Below, piece by piece: positions 39,075-50,300 of a stretch of DNA of 64,000 nucleotides (position 1 is the stretch's first letter; every line of letters begins with the position of its first letter). The position numbers and the translations under genes were made by a program. Under the pieces are notes generated by a model. That model ran no database searches and was not told where the DNA came from. It saw only the letters and a program-made list of their open reading frames with translations. This DNA comes from Lasiosphaeria ovina (taxonomy: Eukaryota > Ascomycota > Sordariomycetes > Sordariales > Lasiosphaeriaceae). The DNA lies in contig JAULSN010000006.1 of the NCBI GenBank assembly GCA_033439765.1, positions 3,162,001-3,226,000 on the forward strand, written 5' to 3'.

Positions 39075-41141
39075 ATGGCACTCGCATCTGTATTCGACTC
39101 CGATTATCAGTACTTGCCCCTTGGCCTGGGCGGGGATCCAACCATTCGCCTCCTCAGCCTCTTGCCGGACAAGTTTGACGACGAGCTTCGTGTCAGAATC
39201 AGCACCCAAAAACAGAGGGACGATCTGGACTACGAGGCCCTCTCTTATGCCTGGGGTCCAGAGCACGACTGGGCTTCGAGCCGCATCCGAGTGCACGACT
39301 CCCAACGCCCCTGGCAAAGGAGGGTTCTAAAAATCTCGTCAGCTCTCGAGACGGCTCTCAGGCACCTTCGGCGAGAAGACGCAACTCGCACGCTCTGGAT
39401 CGATGCCATCTGCATCAACCAAGCCGATCTGCAGGAGCGCGGCCACCAAGTCAGGCTCATGGGGGACATTTACCGGCGCGCCTCAAGAGTCGTCGCTTGG
39501 CTCGGCCCTCTGACCGACAGCAGCAAACACGCCTTGGAGTTCCTCAAGCTTGTCAGTACGTGCTTACAGCTGGAGTGGTCAGGTGCCTCATCATTGCCAA
39601 TGGTAGTCGATGTGCCCTCTAACAGCCTTGATGGGAAGTCCCACTGGCTTGACGAGGGGGTCCCGTTCCCGTTCAACGACATGCCTTTGGAATATGCCGC
39701 ATTTCGGGAGTTAGTCGGCCGCCCCTGGTTCGAGAGGCTTTGGATTCGCCAGGAAATCATCCTAGGCTCGCCCGCGTCGGTCGTCCAGTGCGGAACCGAT
39801 GAGATCTCGTGGCGCTAGCTCAAAGCCGCTGTCTTCTTCTTGTGCTTATGGAAACCGAGCCTCGCACTTCCCGCCATTGGCCAGGGCGAGTTAGAATACG
39901 CATTCCTTTTGCGGATGAAGAATCTCGCAAATCTCTGTTTCCAGGTGGGGGGGCCTCCGGAGCGCATCTTGGAATCCGGCCGATCTTCAAAGTGCGGTGA
40001 CCCGCGGGACAGAATCTACGGCATGATAAACTTATTGCCGCCCAGTCTTGTACAAACGATGGAAATTACTCCCAGCTACTTCTCAACAACCGCAACCGTC
40101 TATACCGATTTCGTCAAGAGGTTTATCACGGCGCAGAAGTCTCTTAGCATTCTGGCTTCGGCTGGGCTTCCTAACGAGACCCCCGGCCTGCCTAGCTGGG
40201 TTCCTGACTGGTCCTGATCACGTGGGCATAATTATCGCAGCACATGGTCTAACGCTAGTGGAGGGCTTTATCCGACAGACTATCAATTTCTCGGCGAAGA
40301 GCCTTGTGTTATGATGGCCACGGGTGTTACGTTGGCCAAGATTGCCGAGCTGTCCCCACTGGAGGATCTCTCGTCCAGCTCAGGCGGGGGAGAATGGTTG
40401 CGATCTCATCACAATGTTTCCGCCTTGCTCGGAGCCGTGCACGCCTGCGAGCCAACTTCCCAAGCTGTCTTGGATTTCTACCGCGATCGCCGTTCTTTGC
40501 TTGAGGCCTACTGTCGAGTTCTCACGCGTGGCGATTACAACAATACGTTCTCCGACGAGATGAAAATCATGGAGTGGAGTCGCCCAGGCTTTCAGCAAGT
40601 GGTGGAGGAACTATTGCCGATTATTTCTACTGGTGCCTCGTATATCGGAGCAGTCCCTAGATTTCTACAGCTTGTACCTATAGGAAGCATGGCAGTCTAC
40701 GTTACGGAGGAGGGACGGCTTGGACTTGCGCCACGGTCGGCACAGCTAGGTGATATACTGTGTGCCTTTCTAGGCTGCCCTTCAGCTATAGCGTTGAGAC
40801 CTGTATCGGGATCGCTGGGCCAGTATCAAGTCGTTGGCCAATCTTTTCTCGACCGGTTCATGGATAGAGATTGTTTCCTTGGCCCTCTCCCCAATGAATA
40901 CACACATGACTGGAGATTAGATTTCGAAACTCCAGAAGTCGACAATTTATGGTCCCCTGGTTTTGTTGAAACCTCAACGGGGAGGCATACTTGGATAGAC
41001 CCGAGGGTCCAGTCATTTCCGATAGACATGAGTCGGGCACACGAAGAGACGAGGGCGGCGGCAAAGGAGATTCTCGGGTCTATAACAGTGGAAATGTTAA
41101 AGGAGAGAGGCGTTCAGATTCAGGAGTTTGCTTTGATATAG
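39075..41141 (+). pseudogene. HET-domain gene with two in-frame stop codons
   Basis: From ATG 39075 a single frame of 689 codons runs to 41141, interrupted only by TAG at 39816-39818 and TGA at 40215-40217. The same frame codes on both sides of each stop. The HET domain is unmistakable: DYEALSYAWGPE, LWIDAICINQADLQERGHQV, DIYRRASRVVAWLGP and FERLWIRQEIILG. After the first stop come LKAAVFFL, CGDPRDRIYGMINLLP and LPSWVPDWS. After the second come HNYRSTWSNASGG, the usual downstream part, and a closing region with VTEEGRLGLAP. No intron could remove either stop without destroying conserved sequence. Both stops can arise by C-to-T change (CAG to TAG, CGA to TGA). HET genes act in non-self recognition; loss here may be recent. 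A translated 247-residue truncated protein remains possible. Confidence 0.85.
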
Positions 41142-42131
41142 GCATCGCTTTTAGACTCGTATACCATCTACCTATCCAATACCAAATACTCCAGTTAGTT
41201 ATACTCTGTGTACGACTATTACCAAGCTAATTTTGTTACGAGCTGCAGTAAGCCGAGCGTGAAGCGAGCCTCATTTTGGTCCAACCACCCTAGAATGAGA
41301 CGAATTTTGTTTCTGAGCAGACTACCTACCTTACAACCCAAGAAAAAGAAGATGGTGCTTGTAAGAGACATGACTATCCCCTTCTAACCCCAGGTTGAGA
41401 GCAAGATTGATGGTGTTTGTGTTCCATGTTATTATACGAAGCTTTCAGCTATACGTCAGCCTATGTGCGGATAACAATCATTCCGCCAGCTCTCAGCGTC
41501 ACCCAACCAGCACAAAGGTGGCCAGAAAGAAAGAAAACAAAATAAAAGGTCAAACTGTGATGCGCCTAACCCTGACCGTAAAGTGATGATGAACAGAAAA
41601 CATAGTTCCAGGAGAATGCGCGTCCCGAATCTAAGAAATCCTTTTACTGAGGAAAGCAGCGGCAGCTCAAAATCGCATCTGCTCAAGAGAGTACGCTGGA
41701 CCAGCTACCGGAAAGCGCATGTCTCCATAATAGCTGTAATTACAAACCACTGCAGATACATTCATCAACCGCTTAGTCCCTCTTATCAGAAAGACCTACC
41801 CAAATCGGGTATGGTTCAGGGCAGGGCCCGCACAGGCCGCTGTAATTAAACTACCTTTTCCACAGGGTCAACAGAGGTCCCCGGACCGGCCCTCTCTTCT
41901 TCCTTACATCAATCAACACACGGGGAATACCCTCATTTTTGACTGCTTTGGCATGCTATTGGCTTCTGAAACCTCTCCCCGCAACGCCCTCCGCCGCAGG
42001 TTTCCACGGTGCAAGTTCCTACGCGGACGACCGGGCGGCATACGAAGCCAGAATATCTTCCCAAGTAGCTGGCGCAGTCTCACTCGCAGCAACCTGGGAG
42101 ATTTGGCTCGACAAATTCGCCACATACCTTC
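41142..42131. other. Intergenic region, no gene seen
   Basis: A 1-kb AT-leaning stretch. Short open frames only, without recognisable features. GGGTC/GACCC-type words near 41860-41890 are not organised as a repeat. Confidence 0.45.
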
Positions 42132-42696
42132 CTAAGTAGCCGGGGCAGCCTCAGCAGAAGCACTCCCAACAGCAGGCTGGGGGGGCAGGCGCGTGGGGGG
42201 CCCGTCGACGGGAGCCGAAACGTAGGTGATGCTGCCGCTGGAGGCGAGGGCGGTGCGCTGGCGGGTGGCGATGCGCAGCTGGTTCCGCAAGGCGAACACG
42301 ACGGCCGCGTCGGCGCGCATGAGCCGCTCGGCCTCGTCCTCGCCCTCGCCGAACGTCTTGAGAGGGCCGGCGATCCACAGCTCGCGTAACAGGCGCGTCA
42401 GGCCGAGCAGGTCCTCGACTGACTTGATCTGCATTCGTGAGGGGCGTGGTCAGCTCATTCTTGTGGATCGAGAGGGACAGATGCAAGCTCACCAGGCCGT
42501 TCGTTTGGATGTCTATCGCCATGCTGTTGTACTCCATCTGTCCGATAGTGACGGTTCGGTCGACCTTTTGCGTCGAGAGCTCGACGAGCTGCCGCATGCC
42601 TTTGAGGATCTCGGCGATGAGTTTCCCCCGGCGCTCTGTGACTGCTGTTAGCCTCGACGCCTCAGGTGCCTGGGCCGGCCGTCTCCGGGGAGGCAT
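42132..42696 (-). CDS. MED22: Mediator complex subunit 22-like protein
   Basis: Exons are 42696-42493 and 42428-42132 (64-bp intron, phase 0), giving 166 residues. The protein is small and helical. The join reads AIDIQTNGL then IKSVEDLLGLTRLLRELWIAG, followed by a GEGEDEAE acidic stretch. That order (a short N-terminal helical region, an ED-LL-LTR-KELW-like helix, then an acidic loop) matches fungal MED22, a head-module subunit of the Mediator coactivator in the nucleus. The first 25 residues are Pro/Arg-rich. The tail (GPPTRLPPQPAVGSASAEAAPAT) is low-complexity. The assignment rests on the helix pattern and size and is less certain than for large enzymes. The upstream 1.2 kb lacks another exon that I could support. 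Confidence 0.65.
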
Positions 42697-43898
42697 GATT
42701 CTTCGAGCTCGGGATCAGCTGCAGGATGAAACCTGAGGAGGAATCGGCCTGGAATGGCACAATTCGGATCTCTATCGCAATTTCATTCCCCTGCACTCTT
42801 CCGCGCATTCTGGGTCCCTCGATCGTCGGCCAGGCAATGAAGCGAGGACAGAACACATTGCGGCTGAAAACAGCAGGGATTGAAGGGAAAGTAAGAGACA
42901 CGCCAGGTCTAGACTCGAACAAAGGAATCCAGGCTGTGGATGCGCGGAATGGACGCTGCGACGCAAGGGAGAACAAAGGCAAGGGAATGCAATGCAATCC
43001 AAAATGAGAATTGGCGATGCGTCAGTGCAAGACAAATCGAGCCCCACTCACCCATGAGGTCCTCCGAGGCATTCTGGTCCCTATCCATCTTTGGTCTGGA
43101 CATCGATTGGTGCGAGGGTTCGTGCTGGGCGTGGCTAGTCGTTGCGTGGCTGCTTGCGTGCAATTACTATTCGGTTGTGCTTTGTCGTCGGAAGAGGATT
43201 CACAAAGAAGGCACGCTAAAAATGGTTGGCTGTGCACTGTGCGAGCCAGGCCTGCCCACTAGCAGCACTGTTTCTTGGGCAAGGGTGAGCCAAGGGGAAC
43301 CAATGATGTGGTGATTGCCCCACTCAAAGTGTCCTGAACTTCATCGAATAATCCCAGTGTACTCCGTATACTCCGTAATTACTGCGTAAAAGCTTGCTAT
43401 TGGAATTGTGGTGACGTTGCTAGTGGAATACATTTTGATACGTTATAAATGTATGTTGAATACAAATACGAGGAGCTGCTATCTATAACCACGTGGTGAT
43501 GTGGGACATGTTTTCAGAAGAGAAAAATCAGAGAAAAGAAAAAAAAAAGCAAAGAAACCAAAACTAACATATAATGAGTTCGGTTGAAGGGGTTAGAAGG
43601 TTTCCAGGGCCTCCCTGAGATTATCTCGAGGATGAATTGGCTACATCCATAAGCGTGTAAAGAGCGACCACCCCCACAAGTATAGGATTTTGAACGAGTG
43701 AAACGAAAAGAAACGCTCCAGATCTTCGGCAGAAGCTGCCTTTTGTACCAGTCCGGTGGGCCAAGTGAGTGAAGCCTGCCTTTTCAAGCAGGGGTTTATG
43801 CACTTGACATACCTTTTCCGCCATCTGCGACTTGATCAGCCACATCTCACATAGCTCCAAGTCTGCATTGGAACTGCAGGCGAAGTTTTGCTAAACGA
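42697..43898. other. Intergenic region, no gene seen
   Basis: A 1.2-kb stretch with open frames of up to 124 codons that overlap on several strands and show no domain. A doubled ACTCCGTA word lies near 43361-43377 and an A-rich run near 43510-43560. The last part is 3' flank of the NRAMP gene. Confidence 0.45.
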
Positions 43899-45651
43899 TC
43901 AGCCCTGGCCAAGCCCGAGCAGCACCAAGTTCGCCACATTCATGACGGCTATGATGAGCCACACGCCGAAGGCGATGGAGGCCAGCCACCAGGAGTTGCC
44001 CATCTTGACTTCGCCCTGGCGATCCACGTCGGAGGCCATGCCTGCGAGGGCGCGGCGCTTGGACGTGAACAATTTCCACAGGGACGAAGCGCTGCCGGCC
44101 TCCTCGATCTCTTCGACGTGGAAGCGGGCATTGCCCTGCTGCACCGTCATGTACCGGTCGCGGCAGGTGAAGTAGATGAGCGGGGCGGTGACAAAGGGCA
44201 GCACGCTGCTGAGGACGACCTGCGACGCCATCAGGGCCGTGTTGAGCCCGGAGCGGCCGACCGCCGCCGCGATGATGATGGACGGCGTAATGCTAATAGA
44301 CCGCGTCACCAGCCGGCGCAGCCACGGGCGCATCTTCCAGCGCAGCGCGCCCTCGCTGACCATCTGCCCCGCGATGGTGCACACGATGCCCGCCGAGACG
44401 CCCGAGAGCAGGAGCGCGAGGGCGAAGATGGTGCCAGCCGCCGGGGCGATGCTGCTCGACAGCAGGGCGTGGATGGCGAATATGTCCTCGGCGCCAACGG
44501 CGTCCGGATTCTGGTACAGCGACGCGCCGGCAACGATCAGGATGGCCGAGTTGACGAACAGCGCAAACGTGAATAGCGACAACGCGAGCTCGATGATCGA
44601 GTATTTCAGCGAGTGCCTGATGGCTGCAAGCGACGGGATATAGTAGACCTTGGTATTGCCATCGACGCCGGACGAGGTGGACGAGGCAGCCGAGGTCGGC
44701 TCGGCAGGAAGAAGCCCGCGCTTCTCGTCGAAAGCTCGAAGTCGTGGCTGGACAATACCCGACCCCAAGAACAAGCTGTGAGGCATGACCGTGGCGCCCA
44801 GTATACCACATGCTTGATAAAGGCTATACACCAATAGTTAGCGCAATTTTTCAAGGTTATTAAAGCTGGTACTCCGGCCGCTGTTCTCACCCTTGTTGCT
44901 CAACCACAGCACCAGACGGGAGATAGCCCTTGAACACTTCACCGACGTTGGTCTCTGTGATGAGCGAGAGCTGAATGCAGAAGCAGATGACGACGCCCAA
45001 GACTAAAATGCAAACGAAGAGCTCAAAGACGCGGAGGCCTCTCATGGAGCCTGACGGGTTGTAAAAGAAGAGGATCGCCATGACGTCCAGGATGGACAAG
45101 GCGCATCCCGCGACGAGCGGGAGCTGGGGGATGAGCAAGTTGAGGGCGATGGCCGTGCCGATGACCTCTGCGATGTCCGTCGCGATGATGGCGACCTCGG
45201 CGAGAGCATACAGGAAGTAGTTCAGCCATCGCGGCAGGAAGGTGCGGCACGCCGAGGCCAGGTCGAGGCCGGTGACGGTGCCGAGCTTGATGGCCAGGCT
45301 CTGGAGGAGGATGGCGAACAGATTGCTCAAGAGAACGATGAAGAGCAAATTGAAACGATAGGAGGCTCCAGCGGCAATGTCGGTAGCGTAGTTTCCGGGG
45401 TCAACTGTTTTTGTAAGCCCACGTCAGCATACACAAAACACGAAAGCCGACATATCCGGCATCCGAAGAGATTTTGGAGTACTGACTGTATGCAACTGCA
45501 ATCATGAAGCCGGGACCGACAAATTGGCTGAAGGTGAGAAAGGCCTTTTTGTAGCGGCCGAAACGCGAAAGACTGTTGGGCGGGTGGGCGCCCTCACCTT
45601 CGCCCAGAGGGGGGAGGCGGAAACTCGAAGGGGCGGGCAGCTCGGCAACAT

Positions 45652-45689
<38 letters not shown>

Positions 45690-46012
45690 AGCTTCGAATC
45701 GCCCTTCGTCCCCGCCTCCGCCCCATGAAGCCGGCCAGCAACTGGGTGAACCCAGTCGCTGGCCGACTTCCCACCGCCGCCGCCCCCGGCATCGGAGGCC
45801 GGGGGTTCGCTCAAACGGACGCTCTCGTGGTTTTCGAGGGCATGCGACAGGCTGTTCTTTATGTGGGCATCCTGGTGGTTGCGGGCCTCTCGCGTGTTGG
45901 CGATGCCGTTGAGGTCCTGGTTGGTGGTCAAGTCAGCCGCGAGGTGGTCCGGGCTTTGGTTGTAGCCCTCGCCCTCGTATGGCTCGTCGGTTCTGGAGGG
46001 TCGGGAGCACAT
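43899..46012 (-). CDS. NRAMP-family divalent metal transporter
   Basis: Exons are 46012-45487, 45404-44891 and 44823-43899 (introns 82 and 67 bp), giving 654 residues. The first splice creates AVAYIDPGNYATDIAAGASY, containing the DPGN motif that binds metal. The second joins to GLYQACGILGATVMPHSLFLGS, with the conserved MPH of the sixth helix. About eleven hydrophobic segments follow the usual NRAMP order. Members import Mn2+, Fe2+ and related ions with protons (yeast Smf proteins) at the plasma membrane, endosome or vacuole. The ~150-residue N-terminal tail is Gly/Ala/Ser-rich with a poly-Ala run from a trinucleotide repeat. The gene is divergent from a Cu(I)-ATPase. ATG 46012 is the first plausible start; the frame is short upstream. 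Confidence 0.93.
45652..45687. repeat. CAG trinucleotide run coding for poly-alanine
   Basis: Twelve perfect CAG units on the plus strand. On the minus (coding) strand it is in the GCT frame and gives the long Ala run in the cytosolic tail of the NRAMP transporter. Unit number may vary between strains. Confidence 0.9.
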
Positions 46013-47382
46013 GGCGACGGGAGTTGAACTTTGATCGTTTTGGCGGTCTCGTTTTAAGCCCGTCTACAGGCCAAGTGACAACTGTGATTTAGCGCTGGAG
46101 CCGTTGCGGAGTTGCGGCGGGAAGCAACCCACCGAGCTGCGGGGGCAGGAGCGTTGAGCGTTGGACACGCTACGCTAGCCCGGCCGAGCTTCAGTGTTTC
46201 GGGCCTGCAGATTGTGTTTGTTTTGTTTTGTGTTGTTGTGTTGTGTTGTGTTGTAAGCCACCTGAGACAAGACTGCACTGTCTCGCAGTTGCGTTGCGTC
46301 CTGGGACAGTGGCAAAGATATAGGTCGGGCATGCGGAATCCGATGCACGGAGCATGAGGTGTGCATCCGGGACCTTCCCCGTGTTTCCCCGCATTTGTCT
46401 GTCCCCCACCAACCACCAGCCTGTGATCCATTGGCAGTCGGCTGGTTCCGCGCCAAGATGGGCAGGGCAGGCGGTGAAATTACAGTGCGTCACGGGGTAA
46501 TCTTCGTTACGAATGTGTCCACAAACAGGAAATTGGAACACCTGAGCTGTTCAACCACCCGAAAATGGATCCCTGATTGGCATTGCCTATTAACGCCAGA
46601 ATCCATTGGAAACCTCTCCTCTCCTTAGGTCCCTTCTTTGCCATTTAGTTACCGTGGTATTCGCCATGGCTTGCTTGCCTGCCCCAATGCCTTACCAAGA
46701 CTCGGCACACTGCACACCGCCCATCGCGGAAGTCGCTCTTGGCTCGCCCGGACAGGTGCACTTCCGGGGCATTTCCTCTCCCGCTTTAATTACGTAAGGT
46801 GGCATTTGTGCGTCTTGGTATTGGGCGCCCCCACAATCTGTGTGCTCCTGATCTTTGTAGCCATGTCGAGGACGACAGCAATGGATCTAAGCCCGTTCAA
46901 AGGTCCCATTTCCAAGATAGGTGTAGGTAAGGTTTTATGCGGCTCTGAACTGAAGTGTACCACACGCAGGCAGCTTGCAGCGGCATTGCCATTTGCTCTA
47001 AAAAGGCAACCTAGGTAGGGGAGGCAATTGCGCAAGGGCCGAGACTGCTCTAAGTGAGCCTGTCACTTACCCCGCCCGCCCGCCCGCCCGCCTGCAGCGC
47101 CTAGACGCACCTGCCGTAGCCGGACCTTCAGCGAGACTTTCTGCAGGACCTACCTGCGACCATTCTTGACAGTTGAGAGCGTGACTCGGGAGTTCCATCC
47201 TACCTTAGGATGGCAGGTTCCTTCTTAATCCTTTCATCTCCAGTTCGTATCATCCTTTGACCAGTCAATGACAGCGAGGCTCAAACCCGACCCTGGAAAG
47301 TATCACGATAAGCTTGCCTTTGCGACTCCTAATTACAAGCGTTCGCTAGTGCACTGCCGCTCCCGCTTCTTTCCGTGTGACC
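46013..47382. promoter_or_regulatory. Divergent intergenic region between two metal transporters
   Basis: This 1.37-kb stretch separates the NRAMP gene (minus) from the Cu(I)-ATPase (plus). It contains a TTGTG/TTTTG microsatellite (46211-46255) and a CGCC tandem (47071-47092). No metal-response consensus could be assigned with confidence, and no additional gene was seen. Confidence 0.4.
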
Positions 47383-50300
47383 ATGGCTTGTGGTTCGGCA
47401 TGTTGCGCCCCGGCTCAGAGCCCGGTCCAGCGACTCTCTGGATCCGAAGCCGAGGTCGACGTTCCGAAACTGCCCGAACAGGGCGACACGACAACAGATT
47501 TTTACGAAAAGCTCGAGCATGGGGCGAGCGGGGTCGTTGACGAGACGTCTTGCACCCCCAGTCCCGCCCCTGGTCAGCCATTGCAAGACAAGGCGACCTG
47601 CTGCGACGACTGTGGCCACGTCACTGACCCAGTTCAAGACGACTGCGGGTGCGATTCGACTGGCGCTTCGGAAGCAGGCGGCTGCCAAGATGGCTGCTGT
47701 GACGAGGCGTCACAAGCCGGCCAAGACAACGTCAACGGAGCGAAAACCGGCCGTGGCGTCGGCGCCAGCTATTGTACTCCCGATGCCGCCTCGAAGGAAC
47801 CGCAGACGCCCGAGTGCTGCGAGAACAAGCAGTCCCCTTGCTGCGACGAGACCTGCCTCGACCGTCTTGCCCTCCGTGCATGCGAGGACAAAAACCGCGG
47901 GGCCAAGCCCAAACCTCGGGTCGAGTCTCCCTGCTGTTCAACGTCGCAGTGTGAAGGAGCAAACAGCGGCAGGCCATGCGGCCATCATATCCGCATCACT
48001 CGCGACGCCTACGCCGCTACCCTCGAGGCTCTAGGCTGCATCTGTCGCGCCTTGTATGCTCTCGGGCAAGAGTCATGCTGTCTACCCAAGGAGCGTTCGT
48101 CGGCTGACCGGAAACGTGGTGGTTCAAAACGCATCTCCTCTCGTTCGACACAACGCTCCTCAGTCGATTCCTGCTGCGCTGCTCCAGCACGTTCTTGTCC
48201 CTCGGCCGAGACGCCCCGCGTGGTGGAGAAAGCGGGCCGTAGTGGTCTTCCGGGAGGAACCCGTAGTTCGTGCTCTGGTGGCTGCTGTGGCGACACCCGT
48301 CCCCAGATTGCCGCTAATACTTGCGCCGATGCCTGTTGTGCCAAGGACGAAGACGCCTCTTCTGTTGTCCGCGCGCCAGAGTCTGGGCTTGCCGACAAAG
48401 ACTCGGATGTTGACCTCGAAAAAGGATTGTCGGAGCGAGAGCATGTCATTCTCAGCATCTCGGGCATGACTTGTACAGGATGCGAGACCAAGCTAAAGCG
48501 CGCCCTCGCCTCTCTCAAGCCAGTCAGGAATCTCAAAACAAGCCTGGTGCTTTCCAGGGCTGAGTTCGATCTTGATCTTTCGACTGGATCAGTAGCTGAA
48601 ATCATAAAGCACCTCGAACGAACAACCGAGTTTTCCTGCCACAGGCTCACAAATCAGGGAGCCAGCCTTGACATCATCGCGCCAGTCGACGCCTCGACTT
48701 TTGTCAAGCAGCAATGGCCCGATGGCGTCACAGACGTAACAGCCGTCGACAAGAAAACGGTCCAGGTTACTTACAATCCCAAGATCATAGGTGCGCGGAA
48801 GCTTATTGAGCAAGGCTGGCATAGTCCTGTGTCTCTTGCTCCCCCTCGTGCCGATCCAACCCTCGCAGCCGGCAATAAACACGTGCGCCATGTTGGTTAC
48901 CTGACCCTGCTTTCGGCGATTCTGACCATCCCGGTTCTGGTGCTGGCTTGGGCTCCGCTTCCAGAGAAGAGGATCGAGTACGCATCTGCATCCCTGGCAC
49001 TTGCTACCGTCGTCCAGGTCGTCGTTGCAGGCCCCTTCTACCCCAAGGCTCTCAAGAGCCTAGTTTTTTCCAGGGTTATCGAGATGGATTTGCTCATTGT
49101 CCTGAGCACGAGCGCTGCTTTCGTCTTCTCTGTCGTCTCTTTTGGCTATCTAGTGGCAGGCCGTCCACTGTCCACGGGGACTTTCTTCGAGACGAGCACG
49201 CTCCTGGTTACCCTGATCATGGTTGGCAGATATGTTGCCACGCTTGCTCGCCAAAAGGCTGTCGAGTCCATCTCACTCCAGTCACTTCAGACTTCTGCTG
49301 CTGTTCTGGTGGAGGAAGATCGAAGCAGCGAAAAAGAGATTGACGCCCGGCTTCTGCAGTACGGCGACGTCTTCAAGGTTGCTCCCGATTCGAGGGTCCC
49401 AACAGACGGTACCGTCTTGTCCGGGTCTTCCGAAGTTGACGAGTCTATGATTACCGGAGAATCGAAACCTGTTGAGAAAAGGCCCGGGTCTACCGTCATT
49501 GCGGGAACTATCAACGGCTGCGGGACGCTCGTTGTTCGGCTTACCCGAGTTCCCGGCGACAATACCATCAACGCGATCGCTGCCATGGTTGATCAGGCGA
49601 AACTATCCAAGCCGAAATTGCAGCATCTAGCCGACCGCGTTGCGAGCTACTTCGTCCCAGTCGTCGTCCTGCTGACAGTCATTACATTTGTAATCTGGAT
49701 TGCGGTTGGAGTCGCTGTTCGCGGCCAATCTGGAGCCGAAGCTACCATTCAGGCCATCACATACGCCATCACGGTACTAATCGTCTCGTGTCCTTGCGCC
49801 ATCGGGCTCGCCGTGCCCATGGTCATTGTCATCGCAAGCGGTGTTGCTGCCGAGCACGGCGTTGTCTTCAAGTCGGCGGAGAGCATCGAAATTGCCCACA
49901 AGGCTGCACACGTCGTCTTTGACAAGACCGGCACGCTTACGCAAGGGAAACTGTCTGTCGTACGCGAGGAGTACACAGGGGGTATCAACCATGACGACTC
50001 TGCAGCGTCGCTGCTCGGCTTGCTAGAGGGCATCAAACACCCAGTCTCGGCGGCCGTCGCTGCACATTTGAGAGCAAAGGGCGTATCACCAGAGCAGGTT
50101 TCTGATTCCAAAGTCCTGACTGGCAAGGGCGTGGAGGGTACTACAGCGGGCAAAGTCCTTTGTGCAGGGAATTCCCGCTGGCTCAACCTCACTTCAGACC
50201 CACGCATTCAAACTCTGCTCGCGCAAGGTCACACAACTTTTTGCTTCACCATCAATGGCGTGCTACAGGCTGTTTATGCACTCGAGGATACGCTTCGACC

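Noticed and set aside
40215..40217. TGA in the HET gene as a recoded (selenocysteine) codon
   Set aside because: Filamentous fungi lack a selenocysteine system as far as is known, the same gene has a TAG as well, and the site is not a catalytic position.
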